The position numbers and the translations under genes are program-made. Under the pieces are notes generated by a model. The model saw only the letters and a program-made list of their open reading frames with translations, searched no databases and was not told the origin of the DNA. Of a stretch of 35,061 nucleotides of DNA, positions 15,296 through 23,389 are shown piece after piece. Position 1 is the stretch's first letter. The number at the start of each line of letters is the position of its first letter. Source of the DNA: Leucobacter sp. Ag1 (GTDB lineage: Bacteria > Actinomycetota > Actinomycetes > Actinomycetales > Microbacteriaceae); contig NZ_LAYO01000076.1 of assembly GCF_000980875.1 (NCBI RefSeq), forward strand, positions 1-35,061. The letters run 5' to 3'.

Positions 15296-16762
15296 TTAGC
15301 GCGGGATGAGGGTGTACTTGGTCGAGAGGAACTCGTGGATGCCCTCGGCACCGCCCTCGCGTCCGAGACCCGACTGCTTCACGCCGCCGAACGGAGCCGC
15401 CGCGTTCGACACGATGCCCGTGTTGAGGCCCATCATGCCGCTCTCGAGCTTCTCGATCATGCGGTGACCGCGCGCGATGTTCTCGGTGAACACGTAGCTC
15501 ACGAGACCGTACTCGGTGTTGTTGGCGATCTCGACGGCCTCGTCCTCGGTGGAGAAGCGGATGATGCCGAGCACCGGTCCGAAGATCTCCTCGCGCATGA
15601 TCGCGGCCTGGGGGCTGAGCTTGTCGATGACCGTGGGCTGGAAGAAGTTGCCCGGGCCGTCGATGATCTCGCCGCCGGTGACGACGGTGGCGCCGTTCTC
15701 GACCGCGTCGGCGACGAGGCGAGCGGAGTTCGCCACGGCCTTGTCGTCGATGAGGGCGCCGATCTGCACGTCCTCCTCGGCGCCGCGGCCGATCTTGAAC
15801 GCCGCGACCTTCTCGGCGACCTTCTTCGCGAACTCGTCGGCGACCGACTCGTGCACGATGATGCGGTTCGCGGCGGTGCAGGCCTGGCCGATGTTGCGGA
15901 ACTTCGCGAGCATCGCGCCCTCGACGGCCTTATCCAGATCGGCGTCCTCGAAGACGACGAACGGGGCGTTGCCGCCGAGCTCCATCGAGGTGCGGAGCAC
16001 GTTCTGAGCAGCGGCCTCGAGCAGCTTGACGCCCACGGGGGTCGAGCCGGTGAAGCTGAGCTTGCGCAGGCGGGTGTCGCTGAGCAGCGCGCTCGACTGG
16101 GCGCTGGCCTTCGACGTGGGGACCACGTTGACGACGCCGGCGGGCAGTCCCACCTCTTCGAGCAGCTGCACGAAGAAGATGGTGGTCAGCGGGGTGAGCG
16201 CTGCGGGCTTGATGACCACGGTGCAGCCGGCCGCGAGCGCGGGGGCGATCTTGCGGGTCGCCATCGCGAGCGGGAAGTTCCACGGCGTGATGAAGTAGCA
16301 CGGGCCGACGGGCAGGTGCGAGACCATCATGGTGCCGGTGCCCTCGGGGTTCTGGCGGTAGTCGCCGTGCACGCGCACTGCCTCTTCCGAGAACCAGCGG
16401 AGGAACTCGCCGCCGTAGTTGACCTCGCCGCGGGCCTCGCTGATGGGCTTGCCCATCTCGATGCTCATGAGGAGCGCGAACTCCTCCTTGCGCTCCATGA
16501 GGAGATCGAAGGCGCGGCGCAGGATGTTGGAGCGCTCGCGGGTGGGGGTCGCGGCCCAGGCGTCCTGAGCGGCGACGGCGGCGTCGAGCGCGCGCACGGC
16601 GTCCTCGACGCTGGCGTCGGCGATCGACTTGATGACCTCGCCGGTGGCGGGATCCTTGACGTCGAAGGTCGCGTTCGACGAGGAGGGCTGCCAGGTGCCG
16701 GCGATGCCGAGGCCCGACTGGACGCGGTCGAGCAGGTCCTGCTCGTTCTGCTTCAGTGCCAT
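15296..16762 (-). CDS. gabD: NAD(P)-dependent succinate-semialdehyde dehydrogenase
   Basis: A 488-aa aldehyde dehydrogenase. It oxidises succinate semialdehyde, the product of the neighbouring GabT, to succinate, which enters the TCA cycle. The catalytic residues are visible: C295 in GQACTAANR, E261 in MELGGNAPFV and N162 in ITPWNFP. The C-terminus has the SGLGREGG motif of the SSADH group. The assignment to succinate semialdehyde rests mainly on linkage to gabT. It is translated from ATG 16762 with AAAGGA upstream. It is downstream of gabT in the same orientation, with a 103-bp gap holding a very strong hairpin, so its level may be set separately. Confidence 0.9.
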   Translation of the reverse strand: MALKQNEQDLLDRVQSGLGIAGTWQPSSSNATFDVKDPATGEVIKSIADASVEDAVRALDAAVAAQDAWAATPTRERSNILRRAFDLLMERKEEFALLMSIEMGKPISEARGEVNYGGEFLRWFSEEAVRVHGDYRQNPEGTGTMMVSHLPVGPCYFITPWNFPLAMATRKIAPALAAGCTVVIKPAALTPLTTIFFVQLLEEVGLPAGVVNVVPTSKASAQSSALLSDTRLRKLSFTGSTPVGVKLLEAAAQNVLRTSMELGGNAPFVVFEDADLDKAVEGAMLAKFRNIGQACTAANRIIVHESVADEFAKKVAEKVAAFKIGRGAEEDVQIGALIDDKAVANSARLVADAVENGATVVTGGEIIDGPGNFFQPTVIDKLSPQAAIMREEIFGPVLGIIRFSTEDEAVEIANNTEYGLVSYVFTENIARGHRMIEKLESGMMGLNTGIVSNAAAPFGGVKQSGLGREGGAEGIHEFLSTKYTLIPR

Positions 16763-16797
16763 GAGGGGTGTCCTTTCGGTGTTCTGAACTGCGGGTC

Positions 16798-16854
16798 GAG
16801 CGGGCGGTGCGGATCCGGGATCGGTGTTCGATCCCGGATCCGCGCCGCCCGCTC
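16798..16854 (-). repeat. 26-bp hairpin between gabT and gabD
   Basis: Arms 16798-16823 and 16829-16854 (26 nt each) pair with a single T/C difference around a 5-nt loop. The stem starts 12 nt after the gabT stop. No U-tract follows, so it may be a partial terminator or a 3'-end stabiliser giving more GabT than GabD. Confidence 0.75.
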
Positions 16855-16865
16855 GGTGCGCGTCG

Positions 16866-18209
16866 TTAGTTGGCGGCCAGCGCGTCGGCGACGATCTGCA
16901 GGCCCTCGCGGAGCAGCTCGTCGGAGATCGAAAGCGGCGGGAGGAAGCGGATCACGTTGCCGTAGGTGCCGCAGGTGAGAAGGATGACACCCTGCTCGCC
17001 GGCGTACTTGGCGATCGCGCCGGTGAGCGCGGCGGCCGGGGTCTTCGAACCCGATTCGACGAGCTCGATGGCCTGCATGGCGCCGCGGCCGCGGATGTCG
17101 CCGATGCGGTCGTCGGACTTCGCGAGCTCGGTGAAGAACTCCTCGATGATCGCGCCGATCTCGCGGGCGCGCTCGACGAGGTTCTCCTCCTGGTAGGTCT
17201 CGATCGTGGCGAGCGCCGCGGCGACCGCGGTCGGGTTGCCGGTGTAGGTGCCGCCGAGGCCGCCCGCGTGCGCCGAGTTCATGATGTCGGTGCGACCGGT
17301 GACCGCCGAGAGCGGCATGCCGCCGGCGATGCCCTTCGCGGTGGTGACGAGGTCGGGGACGACGCCCTCGTGGTCGGCGGCGAACATGTCGCCGGTGCGG
17401 GCGAAGCCGGTCTGCACCTCGTCGAGGATGAAGACGACGCCGTTGGCGGTCGCCCACTCCTGGATCGCGGGGAGGAAGCCCTCGGCCGGGGCGATGAAGC
17501 CGCCCTCGCCCTGGATGGGCTCGATGATGACGGCGGCGGTGTTGGCCGCGCCGACCTGCTTCTCGATCTGGAGGATCGCCTGGGCCGCAGCCTCGGCGCC
17601 GGTCAGGCCGTCGCGGTAGGGGTACGACGCGGGGGCGCGGTAGACCTCGGGGGCGAACGGGCCGAAGCCGTCCTTGTAGGGCATGTTCTTCGCGGTCATG
17701 CCCATGGTGAGGTTGGTGCGGCCGTGGTAGGCGTGGTCGAACACGACGACGGCGTTGCGCTTGGTGAAGTGGCGGGCGATCTTGATCGCGTTCTCGACGG
17801 CCTCGGCGCCCGAGTTGAACAGCGCCGAACGCTTGTCGTGATCGCCGGGGGTCAGCTCGTTGAGCTTCTCGGCGACCTCGACGTAGCCGTCGTAGGGGGT
17901 CACGGTGAAGCAGGTGTGGGTGAAGCGCTCGACCTGCGCCTTGACGGCCTCGACGACCTTGGGGGCCGAGTTGCCGACACCGGTCACGGCGATGCCCGAG
18001 CCGAGGTCGATCAGCGAGTTGCCGTCGACGTCGACGAGCACGCCGCCGCCCGCGGCGACGGTGAAGACGGGGAGCGCGACGCCGACGCCCGAGGCCACGG
18101 CCGCGTTCTTGCGAGCGAGCAGCTCCTGCGACTTCGGACCGGGGATCGCGGTCACGAGCTTGCGCTCCTGCGGGAGCGAGGGTCCGCCGATGATGGTGGC
18201 GTCGGTCAT
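16866..18209 (-). CDS. gabT: 4-aminobutyrate--2-oxoglutarate aminotransferase
   Basis: A 447-aa class-III PLP transaminase that converts GABA plus 2-oxoglutarate to succinate semialdehyde plus glutamate. The PLP lysine is K292 in LVTTAKGIAGGMPLSAVTG. D263 in FILDEVQTGFARTG contacts the pyridine nitrogen, and the FNSGAEAVENAIKIAR motif binds the phosphate. Length and motif order match actinobacterial GabT. ATG 18209 has an AAGGAGG ribosome-binding site. It is divergent from a PucR-type regulator and followed by gabD, which makes this a complete GABA shunt module. No GABA permease is in the window. Confidence 0.95.
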   Translation of the reverse strand: MTDATIIGGPSLPQERKLVTAIPGPKSQELLARKNAAVASGVGVALPVFTVAAGGGVLVDVDGNSLIDLGSGIAVTGVGNSAPKVVEAVKAQVERFTHTCFTVTPYDGYVEVAEKLNELTPGDHDKRSALFNSGAEAVENAIKIARHFTKRNAVVVFDHAYHGRTNLTMGMTAKNMPYKDGFGPFAPEVYRAPASYPYRDGLTGAEAAAQAILQIEKQVGAANTAAVIIEPIQGEGGFIAPAEGFLPAIQEWATANGVVFILDEVQTGFARTGDMFAADHEGVVPDLVTTAKGIAGGMPLSAVTGRTDIMNSAHAGGLGGTYTGNPTAVAAALATIETYQEENLVERAREIGAIIEEFFTELAKSDDRIGDIRGRGAMQAIELVESGSKTPAAALTGAIAKYAGEQGVILLTCGTYGNVIRFLPPLSISDELLREGLQIVADALAAN

Positions 18210-18221
18210 TGAGTTCCTCCT

Positions 18222-18330
18222 TGACTCAGTTGGCGTCGCGACGGTTCGTCGCGAGTACTGGAGTCAGCCTATGACCGCCGCGCGCCCACCCGCCGTGCCA
18301 GAATGGTGAACAAGGCGAGAATCTTTCGCC
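18222..18330. promoter_or_regulatory. gabT/PucR divergent control region
   Basis: The 157 bp between gabT and the PucR gene contain several repeats. They are a direct repeat CGTCGCGA at 18234-18241 and 18247-18254 (13-bp period), an inverted repeat TGACTC/GAGTCA (18222-18227 and 18261-18266) flanking it, and GGCGA/TCGCC (18314-18318 and 18326-18330) near the PucR gene. These are operator candidates for the adjacent regulator. Binding is inferred from position. Confidence 0.45.
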
Positions 18331-18366
18331 ACTTTGTCGAGACGCGCCGAACCCGAGGAGGAACCC

Positions 18367-19944
18367 GTGCCGATCACCGCTCCCGCCGCCGCGCAGACGG
18401 TCCACGCGACCATCGAGCTCGGCGAGCTGCTGCGCCAGTACCAGCTGGGCCTCGTGCTCATCGCCGGCACCGCGGACGACGCGGGAGAGCGCCCCGTGCA
18501 GTGGGTCCACGGCAGCGACCTCGCGGATCCCTCCCCGTTCCTCACGCCGAGGACCGTGCTGCTCACGACCGGGGCGCAGTTCCCGACTCCCCCGACGCAG
18601 GCGCAGGCCGACGACTACGTCGACCGTCTCATCGCGGCCGGCGCCACCGCCCTCGGCGTCGCGGCCGGAGTGGTCTGGGAGCGCACCCCCGCGACGCTCG
18701 TCGCCGCCTGCGACCGGCGCGGCTTCCCGCTGATCCGCGTCCCCTACGACACCCCGTTCATCGCGATCGTGCAGACCGCGGCCCAGCTGCTCGAGGCGCA
18801 GGCCCGTGCCCGCGACGTCTGGGCGCTGGACTCGCAGCGGGCGGTCTCGACCGCCGCCCTCCAGGAGGACGGGCTCGCGGCCGCGATCCGCGAGGCCGCG
18901 AGCCGTCTCGGTCGCGGCGTCGCACTCACCGATCGCTCGGGGCGGATCATCGAAGCCGCCCCCGCGTCGGCCCGCACCCGGCTGAGCGCCGAGTGGATCC
19001 GGTCCGAGGCGCGCGAGCTCGTGGAGCGCGGGATCCGATCCGGCCGTTCCCGCGACCGGGACGGCGTCGGCGTGCAGTTGCAGACCCTCGGACGCGCGCA
19101 GCGCCTCATGGGCGTGCTGCTGGTCGAGGGATCCGGCGTGCCAGACACCGCGGAACGCACCCTCATCGGGCTCGTGGCCGCGCTCGCGACGGTGCAGCTC
19201 GAGCACCGCATCGGCGTCGACGCCGCCGAGACCGCGCTGCGCGGCTCCGTCGTGCGCCTGCTGCTCGCGGGCCGCGGCGAGCTCGCCGCCGAGATCTCGA
19301 CGGGGATCCTGCCTCGACTCCCCCGCGGCCAGATCGCGGTGATCCTCACCGACTCGTTCGAACGCTCCTCGGTGCCGGCAGGCACCCCGATCGACGATCT
19401 GCGATCCATCGCCGCCGGGCGCGCGGGCGTGCTCACGGCGCCGCGCGGCGGCGGCGCGATCGTGATCTGCGAGGCCGCGGAGCTCTCGCCCGTGCTGCGC
19501 GTCGTGCGCGAGCACGGCATCGCGGCGGGCGTCTCCGAGCGCGGCGCGATGGCCGACCTCGACCGCCTGATCGAGCAGGCGGACCAGGCGCTCGAGCGGG
19601 CGCGGGTCGCCGGCGACGGCCAGACCGTCGAGTACCGCCCGTCGATGCAGGCCGGAGTGCTGCGCCTGCTCGACGCCGACCCCGAGGCCCGGCGCGCGGC
19701 GGAAGGGCTGCTCGCGCCCGTGCGGCAGCACGACGCCAAGCACGGCGATTCCATCGGTGCGAGTCTGCGGGTGTGGCTCGCGCACCACGGCCAGACGAGC
19801 CCAGCCGCAGCGGCGCTCGGCGTGCACCGGCACACGCTGCGCGCGCGGATCCAGACCGCCGAGAGCCTGCTGCAGCGCAGCCTCGACGACCCGGATACCC
19901 GCGCCGAGCTCTGGGCCGCGCTGCGCGTGGTCGGCGAGGACTGA
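18367..19944 (+). CDS. PucR-family transcriptional regulator, probable GABA-catabolism activator
   Basis: A 525-aa protein with PucR architecture. The N-terminal PucR domain (about residues 13-145, LGELLRQYQLGLVLIAGTADDAG onward) is followed by a central region and a C-terminal HTH_30 at about 460-520 (LRVWLAHHGQTSPAAAALGVHRHTLRARIQTAESLL). PucR-type GabR proteins activate gabTD in Corynebacterium with GABA or its product as inducer. The divergent gabTD operon supports the same role here. A GTG start at 18367 has GAGGAGG six bases upstream and is preferred to the longer in-frame TTG at 18334. It is convergent with the GntR gene, 11 bp away. Confidence 0.88.
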   Translation: MPITAPAAAQTVHATIELGELLRQYQLGLVLIAGTADDAGERPVQWVHGSDLADPSPFLTPRTVLLTTGAQFPTPPTQAQADDYVDRLIAAGATALGVAAGVVWERTPATLVAACDRRGFPLIRVPYDTPFIAIVQTAAQLLEAQARARDVWALDSQRAVSTAALQEDGLAAAIREAASRLGRGVALTDRSGRIIEAAPASARTRLSAEWIRSEARELVERGIRSGRSRDRDGVGVQLQTLGRAQRLMGVLLVEGSGVPDTAERTLIGLVAALATVQLEHRIGVDAAETALRGSVVRLLLAGRGELAAEISTGILPRLPRGQIAVILTDSFERSSVPAGTPIDDLRSIAAGRAGVLTAPRGGGAIVICEAAELSPVLRVVREHGIAAGVSERGAMADLDRLIEQADQALERARVAGDGQTVEYRPSMQAGVLRLLDADPEARRAAEGLLAPVRQHDAKHGDSIGASLRVWLAHHGQTSPAAAALGVHRHTLRARIQTAESLLQRSLDDPDTRAELWAALRVVGED

Positions 19945-19955
19945 CCCGGCACCGC

Positions 19956-20399
19956 TCAGCGCGGCGGTGCGGTCGGATCCGGCTCGCGGGTTTCGGGCCC
20001 CGGGCCGGGATCCCCGGGATCGAGCCCCTGCCCCCAGATCGCGGCGAGCGCGTCCTGCATCTCCGCCACCGAGAGACCGTGATCCTGCGCCTCGGCCACG
20101 AGCGCGCGGAGCCGCTGCGCGACGGGGCGCGGGAGCGCGGAGACGCCACGGGCGACGCGCGTGCCCGATCCGATGCGGGTCTCGATCAGCCCCTCGGACT
20201 CGAGGATCCGATACGCCCGGGCCGCGGTGCCCAGGGCGACGCCGGCATCGCCCGCGGTCTGCCGCACGGTGGGCAACCGCTCGCCGTCGGCGAGGATCCC
20301 CGCCGCGATCACTCCGCGGAAGTGCGCGGCGATCGCGTCCGCGGTCCCCGCCGCCCCCGCGGACCTGGTCGCTCCGGAGGCGCCGGCCGGCTCGGTCAC
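19956..20399 (-). CDS. Small GntR-family (YtrA-like) regulator
   Basis: A 147-aa regulator with a winged helix at about residues 15-85 (LPTVRQTAGDAGVALGTAARAYRILESEGLIETRIGSGTRVA). A short helical tail (RLRALVAEAQDHGLSVAEMQDALAAIW) follows, then a Pro/Gly-rich end. There is no ligand-binding FadR or UTRA domain, matching the YtrA subfamily. That subfamily typically represses the membrane or ABC genes with which it is cotranscribed. GTG 20399 overlaps the stop of the upstream membrane gene in a GTGA tetranucleotide, so translation is coupled. The palindrome at 21484-21496 in the operon promoter is a likely operator. Confidence 0.85.
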   Translation of the reverse strand: MTEPAGASGATRSAGAAGTADAIAAHFRGVIAAGILADGERLPTVRQTAGDAGVALGTAARAYRILESEGLIETRIGSGTRVARGVSALPRPVAQRLRALVAEAQDHGLSVAEMQDALAAIWGQGLDPGDPGPGPETREPDPTAPPR

Positions 20400-21448
20400 C
20401 GCGATTCCTCGGCGAACGCGTCGCTCTCGACGATCCGACGGCTCGGGCGCTCGGTCTCGGAGCGGACCCGCGGCGTCCATCCGAACGCGACCGCCAGGAG
20501 CAGGACCGCGCCGCAGACGCCGCACAGGTAGGCGGCGGCGAGCAGCGGATCGGCCAATCCGCCGATGTTCGATTCCCATCGGAACTCGGTCCACGTTCCG
20601 TTGACGCGCGTCCCGATTCCCAGGGTGGTCCGGGCGGCCATCGCGATGAGCAGGAGCGCCCACCAGAGCGTGAGCAGCGCGGAGCCGATCACCAGCCTGG
20701 CTGCGGTGCCCGAGAGCGCCCGACGGCGTCCGGTCTCGCGCGAACGGTCCTGCGGATCCGCGGGCAGCGGTGCACGGTTCGTCCGCCCCAGCAGCAGGAC
20801 GGCCGCGGTCCCCGTCAGCAGCAGGAGCAGCAGGGTCGGGATCCCGAAGGACCAGCCGAATGTCTGAGCGCTCGAACTGCCGAAACCGCTCCCCGAGATG
20901 ACCTGATCGGTGACCCAGCCGTCCTCCCCGGGCTTCGACCCGATCCCCGCCCAGACCGCGAGCAGCAGGAGCACGAGCGACAGCGCGCCCGAGGTGACCA
21001 GTTCCCCGCGTGACAGCTCCGAGCGCCACCCGCGGCGGGCCGTGGGGAACTGCCGAGTACCCGAGGCGGTCCGCTCCGCGCCGTTCCCGACGAACTGCGC
21101 GAGAACCAGCCCGAGCAGTGCCGACGCGAGCGGGAGGAGGGCGACGATCAGTTGCCCGAGCGACGGGAGCAGCGGAAGCCACCCGGTCGCCCGCTCGTCC
21201 AGGTAGCCGAGCAGCGGGAGGAGATCCCTGCCGATCCAGAGCAGCGCCGCGCACGCGGCCGCAGCTCGAAGCACGGTGACCCTCGGAGAGCCGAGCCCGT
21301 TCCCCCGTCGCGGGAACGGCACGGCCGCACGGCCCCGGATCGTCCGGGCGACCGCCCAGACGAGCAGCACGAACGCGACCACGGCGGTTCGCACCCCGGG
21401 CAGGGTCGCGTAGCTCCAGAAGTAGTCCATCGGAGTGAAATCGCCCAT
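20396..21448 (-). CDS. Hypothetical seven-helix membrane protein, partner of the GntR regulator
   Basis: A 350-aa membrane protein. Hydrophobic segments occur near residues 19-37, 56-80, 93-117, 148-168, 197-217, 247-272 and 302-325. Basic loops between them suggest a cytosolic orientation of several connections. I see no ATPase, transporter signature or catalytic motif. The ATG at 21448 is chosen. An in-frame ATG at 21499 would lie within the promoter/operator (see 21478-21506) and has a poor ribosome-binding site. It is cotranscribed and coupled to the GntR gene by a GTGA overlap. Similar small-GntR plus membrane-protein pairs respond to cell-envelope stress in other bacteria, but that function is not established here. 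Confidence 0.7.
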   Translation of the reverse strand: MGDFTPMDYFWSYATLPGVRTAVVAFVLLVWAVARTIRGRAAVPFPRRGNGLGSPRVTVLRAAAACAALLWIGRDLLPLLGYLDERATGWLPLLPSLGQLIVALLPLASALLGLVLAQFVGNGAERTASGTRQFPTARRGWRSELSRGELVTSGALSLVLLLLAVWAGIGSKPGEDGWVTDQVISGSGFGSSSAQTFGWSFGIPTLLLLLLTGTAAVLLLGRTNRAPLPADPQDRSRETGRRRALSGTAARLVIGSALLTLWWALLLIAMAARTTLGIGTRVNGTWTEFRWESNIGGLADPLLAAAYLCGVCGAVLLLAVAFGWTPRVRSETERPSRRIVESDAFAEESR

Positions 21449-21477
21449 GCCGCCCTCGCCTTCGAGATTGTGCCTCC

Positions 21478-21506
21478 AGAGTAGAACACTTTGTTCCATC
21501 CGGAAA
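21478..21506 (-). promoter_or_regulatory. Promoter with embedded palindrome upstream of the membrane-GntR operon
   Basis: On the minus strand a -35-like TTTCCG (21501-21506) and a -10-like TACTCT (21478-21483) are 17 bp apart. A perfect 5-3-5 palindrome GAACACTTTGTTC (21484-21496) fills the spacer. The placement suits repression by the GntR protein encoded in the operon. The whole assignment is inferred from layout. Confidence 0.55.
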
Positions 21507-21546
21507 GCACATTCATGAAGCCGCGGAGCGGATCAAGCCGGGCGGG

Positions 21547-22191
21547 TCAGGCTGAACGGAAGACGAGCGTGACGCTCGCCGACACCTCCAGCTGCCCCTC
21601 CGTCACGACGACCGCGGGCGCCGCCGCACGGGCGAAGCGCGCATCGGCGAAGGCCGCTCCCCCGCTGCCGCCCGCGGATCCCGGCTCGCGCACCTCGAGT
21701 ACCGCGCCCAGCGTCGTTCCGATCGCCGCCGCATAGTCCTCCGCGCGGGCCCGCGCATCGGCGACGGCCTCACCGCGCAGCTCGCTCTCGACGCTGCGGC
21801 GGACCTCGTCGCTCAGCTTCCACTCGACGCTCGGATCGACCCCGGTCGTCGCGAGCTCCGCGGTGAGTTCGCCGACGAGGTCGAGGCGGAGCAGCAGCGC
21901 CCGCACGCTCGCACCGGCGTAGTGCTCGGTGCGCCGCGAGCCGTCCTGCTCCCACGAGCTGCTGGAGGTCGTGAGCGGATCCGCTTCGAAACGCTCCGCG
22001 TCCCCGGCGTCGACGAGCGCCTCGGCCCGACGCACGAGCGCGGCATGCAGTTCGGCCGCGCGCCGAACGGCGTCCTCGCGGTTCGCGTCGGTCACCGAGA
22101 CGCGCAGGTGCAGCGTCGCCCGATCGGCCGCGAGCGTGCGCTCCGCGGTCCCGGTGGTGATGATCTCGGTGGTCGTCGGCTCGATGGTCAT
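21547..22191 (-). CDS. SIMPL (DUF541) domain protein
   Basis: A 214-aa SIMPL-family protein (BP26/OMP28-like). Members form oligomeric ring or channel-like structures, and their function in Actinobacteria is poorly known. The pattern is ITTGTAERTLAADRATLHLRVSV at the N-terminus, a central EWKLSDEVRRSVESELRGEAVADARARAEDYA near residues 125-157, and the repeated beta-strand ending LEVSASVTLVFR. There is no signal peptide, unlike many Gram-negative members, so it is cytosolic as predicted. ATG 22191 has GGAGG four bases upstream. It follows thiL by 71 bp on the same strand and may share its transcript. Confidence 0.82.
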   Translation of the reverse strand: MTIEPTTTEIITTGTAERTLAADRATLHLRVSVTDANREDAVRRAAELHAALVRRAEALVDAGDAERFEADPLTTSSSSWEQDGSRRTEHYAGASVRALLLRLDLVGELTAELATTGVDPSVEWKLSDEVRRSVESELRGEAVADARARAEDYAAAIGTTLGAVLEVREPGSAGGSGGAAFADARFARAAAPAVVVTEGQLEVSASVTLVFRSA

Positions 22192-22262
22192 GGCGCCTCC
22201 CGCGATGGTTCGCGCCCGCCGGCGGCGGGTCGCCCGTCCATTGTGCCGCAGCCGGCTCCGCG

Positions 22263-23297
22263 TCAGCCGTCTCCGGGCCAGCGGACCAGGTAGGGATCCC
22301 AGCCGCGCGGTTCGTGCGGGCGTCCGCCGACCAGCAGGGGCGCCGACCGCGGACGCACCCGACCGATCGCCGAGAACCCGGCGGGCAGGCGCACGAGCGC
22401 CGGGAACACCGTCAGCAGGCCGTGGTCCTCGCCGCCGCTGAGCATCGCGTCGAGCGGGATCCGTTCGCCGTCCCGCTCGCCGAACGCGGCCTCGAGCCGA
22501 CGCGGATCCAGGTCGATCGTGACGCCGCTCGCCTCGCCCAGGCGGGCCGCGTCGAGCGCGAGCCCGTCCGAGACGTCCATCATCGCCGTCGCACCGCGCT
22601 TCGCGGCCTCGATCCCGAGCCCGATCGGCGGCGACGGCGCCAGCTGCGCGGCCAGCGCCTCGGGATGCTCGGCCCACAGCTCGCCCAGCGTGCGGCCGTG
22701 CGCCTCGCCCCGGGTCGTCGCGGCCCGGTCGAAGAGCAGCGAGAGCCCGAGGCCCGCGAGTCCCAGGTCGCCCGCGTACGCCACCACGTCGCCCGCGTGA
22801 GCGCCCGAGCGCAGCACCGGCCGGCGTCCGCCGAGATCCCCCAGCGCGGTGACCGCGGCGGTGAGCACGGGCGCACGGCCCAGGTCCCCGCCGACCACTC
22901 CGCAACCGGGCGCCAGCGTGCGGCACGCCGCGTCGAGCCCCTCGGCGAGCCGTTCCAGGTATGCGACGGGCAGGTCGGCCGGGCAGGCGATCGAGACGGT
23001 GAGTCCGATGGGGCGTGCGCCCATCGCCGCCACGTCCGACAGGTTGGTGGCCGCGAGCTTCCACCCGAGCTCGAACCCGCTGTGCCAGGCGCGCCGGAAG
23101 TCCGGCCCCTCGACCATCGTGTCGCTCGTGACCACGATCTCGCCCCGTGGGCGCAACACCGCCGCGTCGTCGCCGGGCCCGACCGTCGCGGTCGCCGCCG
23201 GGGAGAGCCGGGCGAGGATCCGTGCGAGCAGCCCCGATTCGCCGAGCTCCTCGACCGTGGGGCCGGTCTCGGAGCGGTCGGCTGACGGATTCTGCAT
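22263..23297 (-). CDS. thiL: Thiamine-monophosphate kinase
   Basis: A 344-aa ATP-dependent kinase that converts thiamine monophosphate to thiamine diphosphate, the last step of cofactor synthesis. It belongs to the PurM/ThiL fold. Motifs are GPGDDAAVL at about residues 41-49, TSDTMVEGPDFRRAWHS, and MDVSDGLALDAARL. SGGEDHGLLTVF occurs near residue 285. The acidic Mg-binding residues are present. ATG 23297 lies 6 nt after a TAGATT -10 box, so the mRNA is likely leaderless. It is divergent from the DUF3515 lipoprotein gene, with 92 bp between the starts. Confidence 0.95.
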   Translation of the reverse strand: MQNPSADRSETGPTVEELGESGLLARILARLSPAATATVGPGDDAAVLRPRGEIVVTSDTMVEGPDFRRAWHSGFELGWKLAATNLSDVAAMGARPIGLTVSIACPADLPVAYLERLAEGLDAACRTLAPGCGVVGGDLGRAPVLTAAVTALGDLGGRRPVLRSGAHAGDVVAYAGDLGLAGLGLSLLFDRAATTRGEAHGRTLGELWAEHPEALAAQLAPSPPIGLGIEAAKRGATAMMDVSDGLALDAARLGEASGVTIDLDPRRLEAAFGERDGERIPLDAMLSGGEDHGLLTVFPALVRLPAGFSAIGRVRPRSAPLLVGGRPHEPRGWDPYLVRWPGDG

Positions 23298-23303
23298 GGG
23301 ATC

Positions 23304-23309
23304 AATCTA
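23304..23309 (-). promoter_or_regulatory. -10 box, predicted leaderless promoter of thiL
   Basis: TAGATT on the minus strand, 6 nt before ATG 23297. Confidence 0.6.
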
Positions 23310-23377
23310 TCGGGGCGGGGGCGGGATTCCGGTGCCCGGTCACCCGGCACGCTCAGGCTCGGGTCCCGCGGGGAGGC

Positions 23378-23383
23378 TACGCT
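23378..23383 (+). promoter_or_regulatory. -10 box, predicted leaderless promoter of the DUF3515 gene
   Basis: TACGCT, then 6 nt to the GTG start at 23390. Confidence 0.6.
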
Positions 23384-23389
23384 GGACGG

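Noticed and set aside
21449-21499. Longer start of the membrane protein at ATG 21499
   Set aside because: It falls within the predicted -35/-10 and palindrome and has no ribosome-binding site. ATG 21448 fits better.
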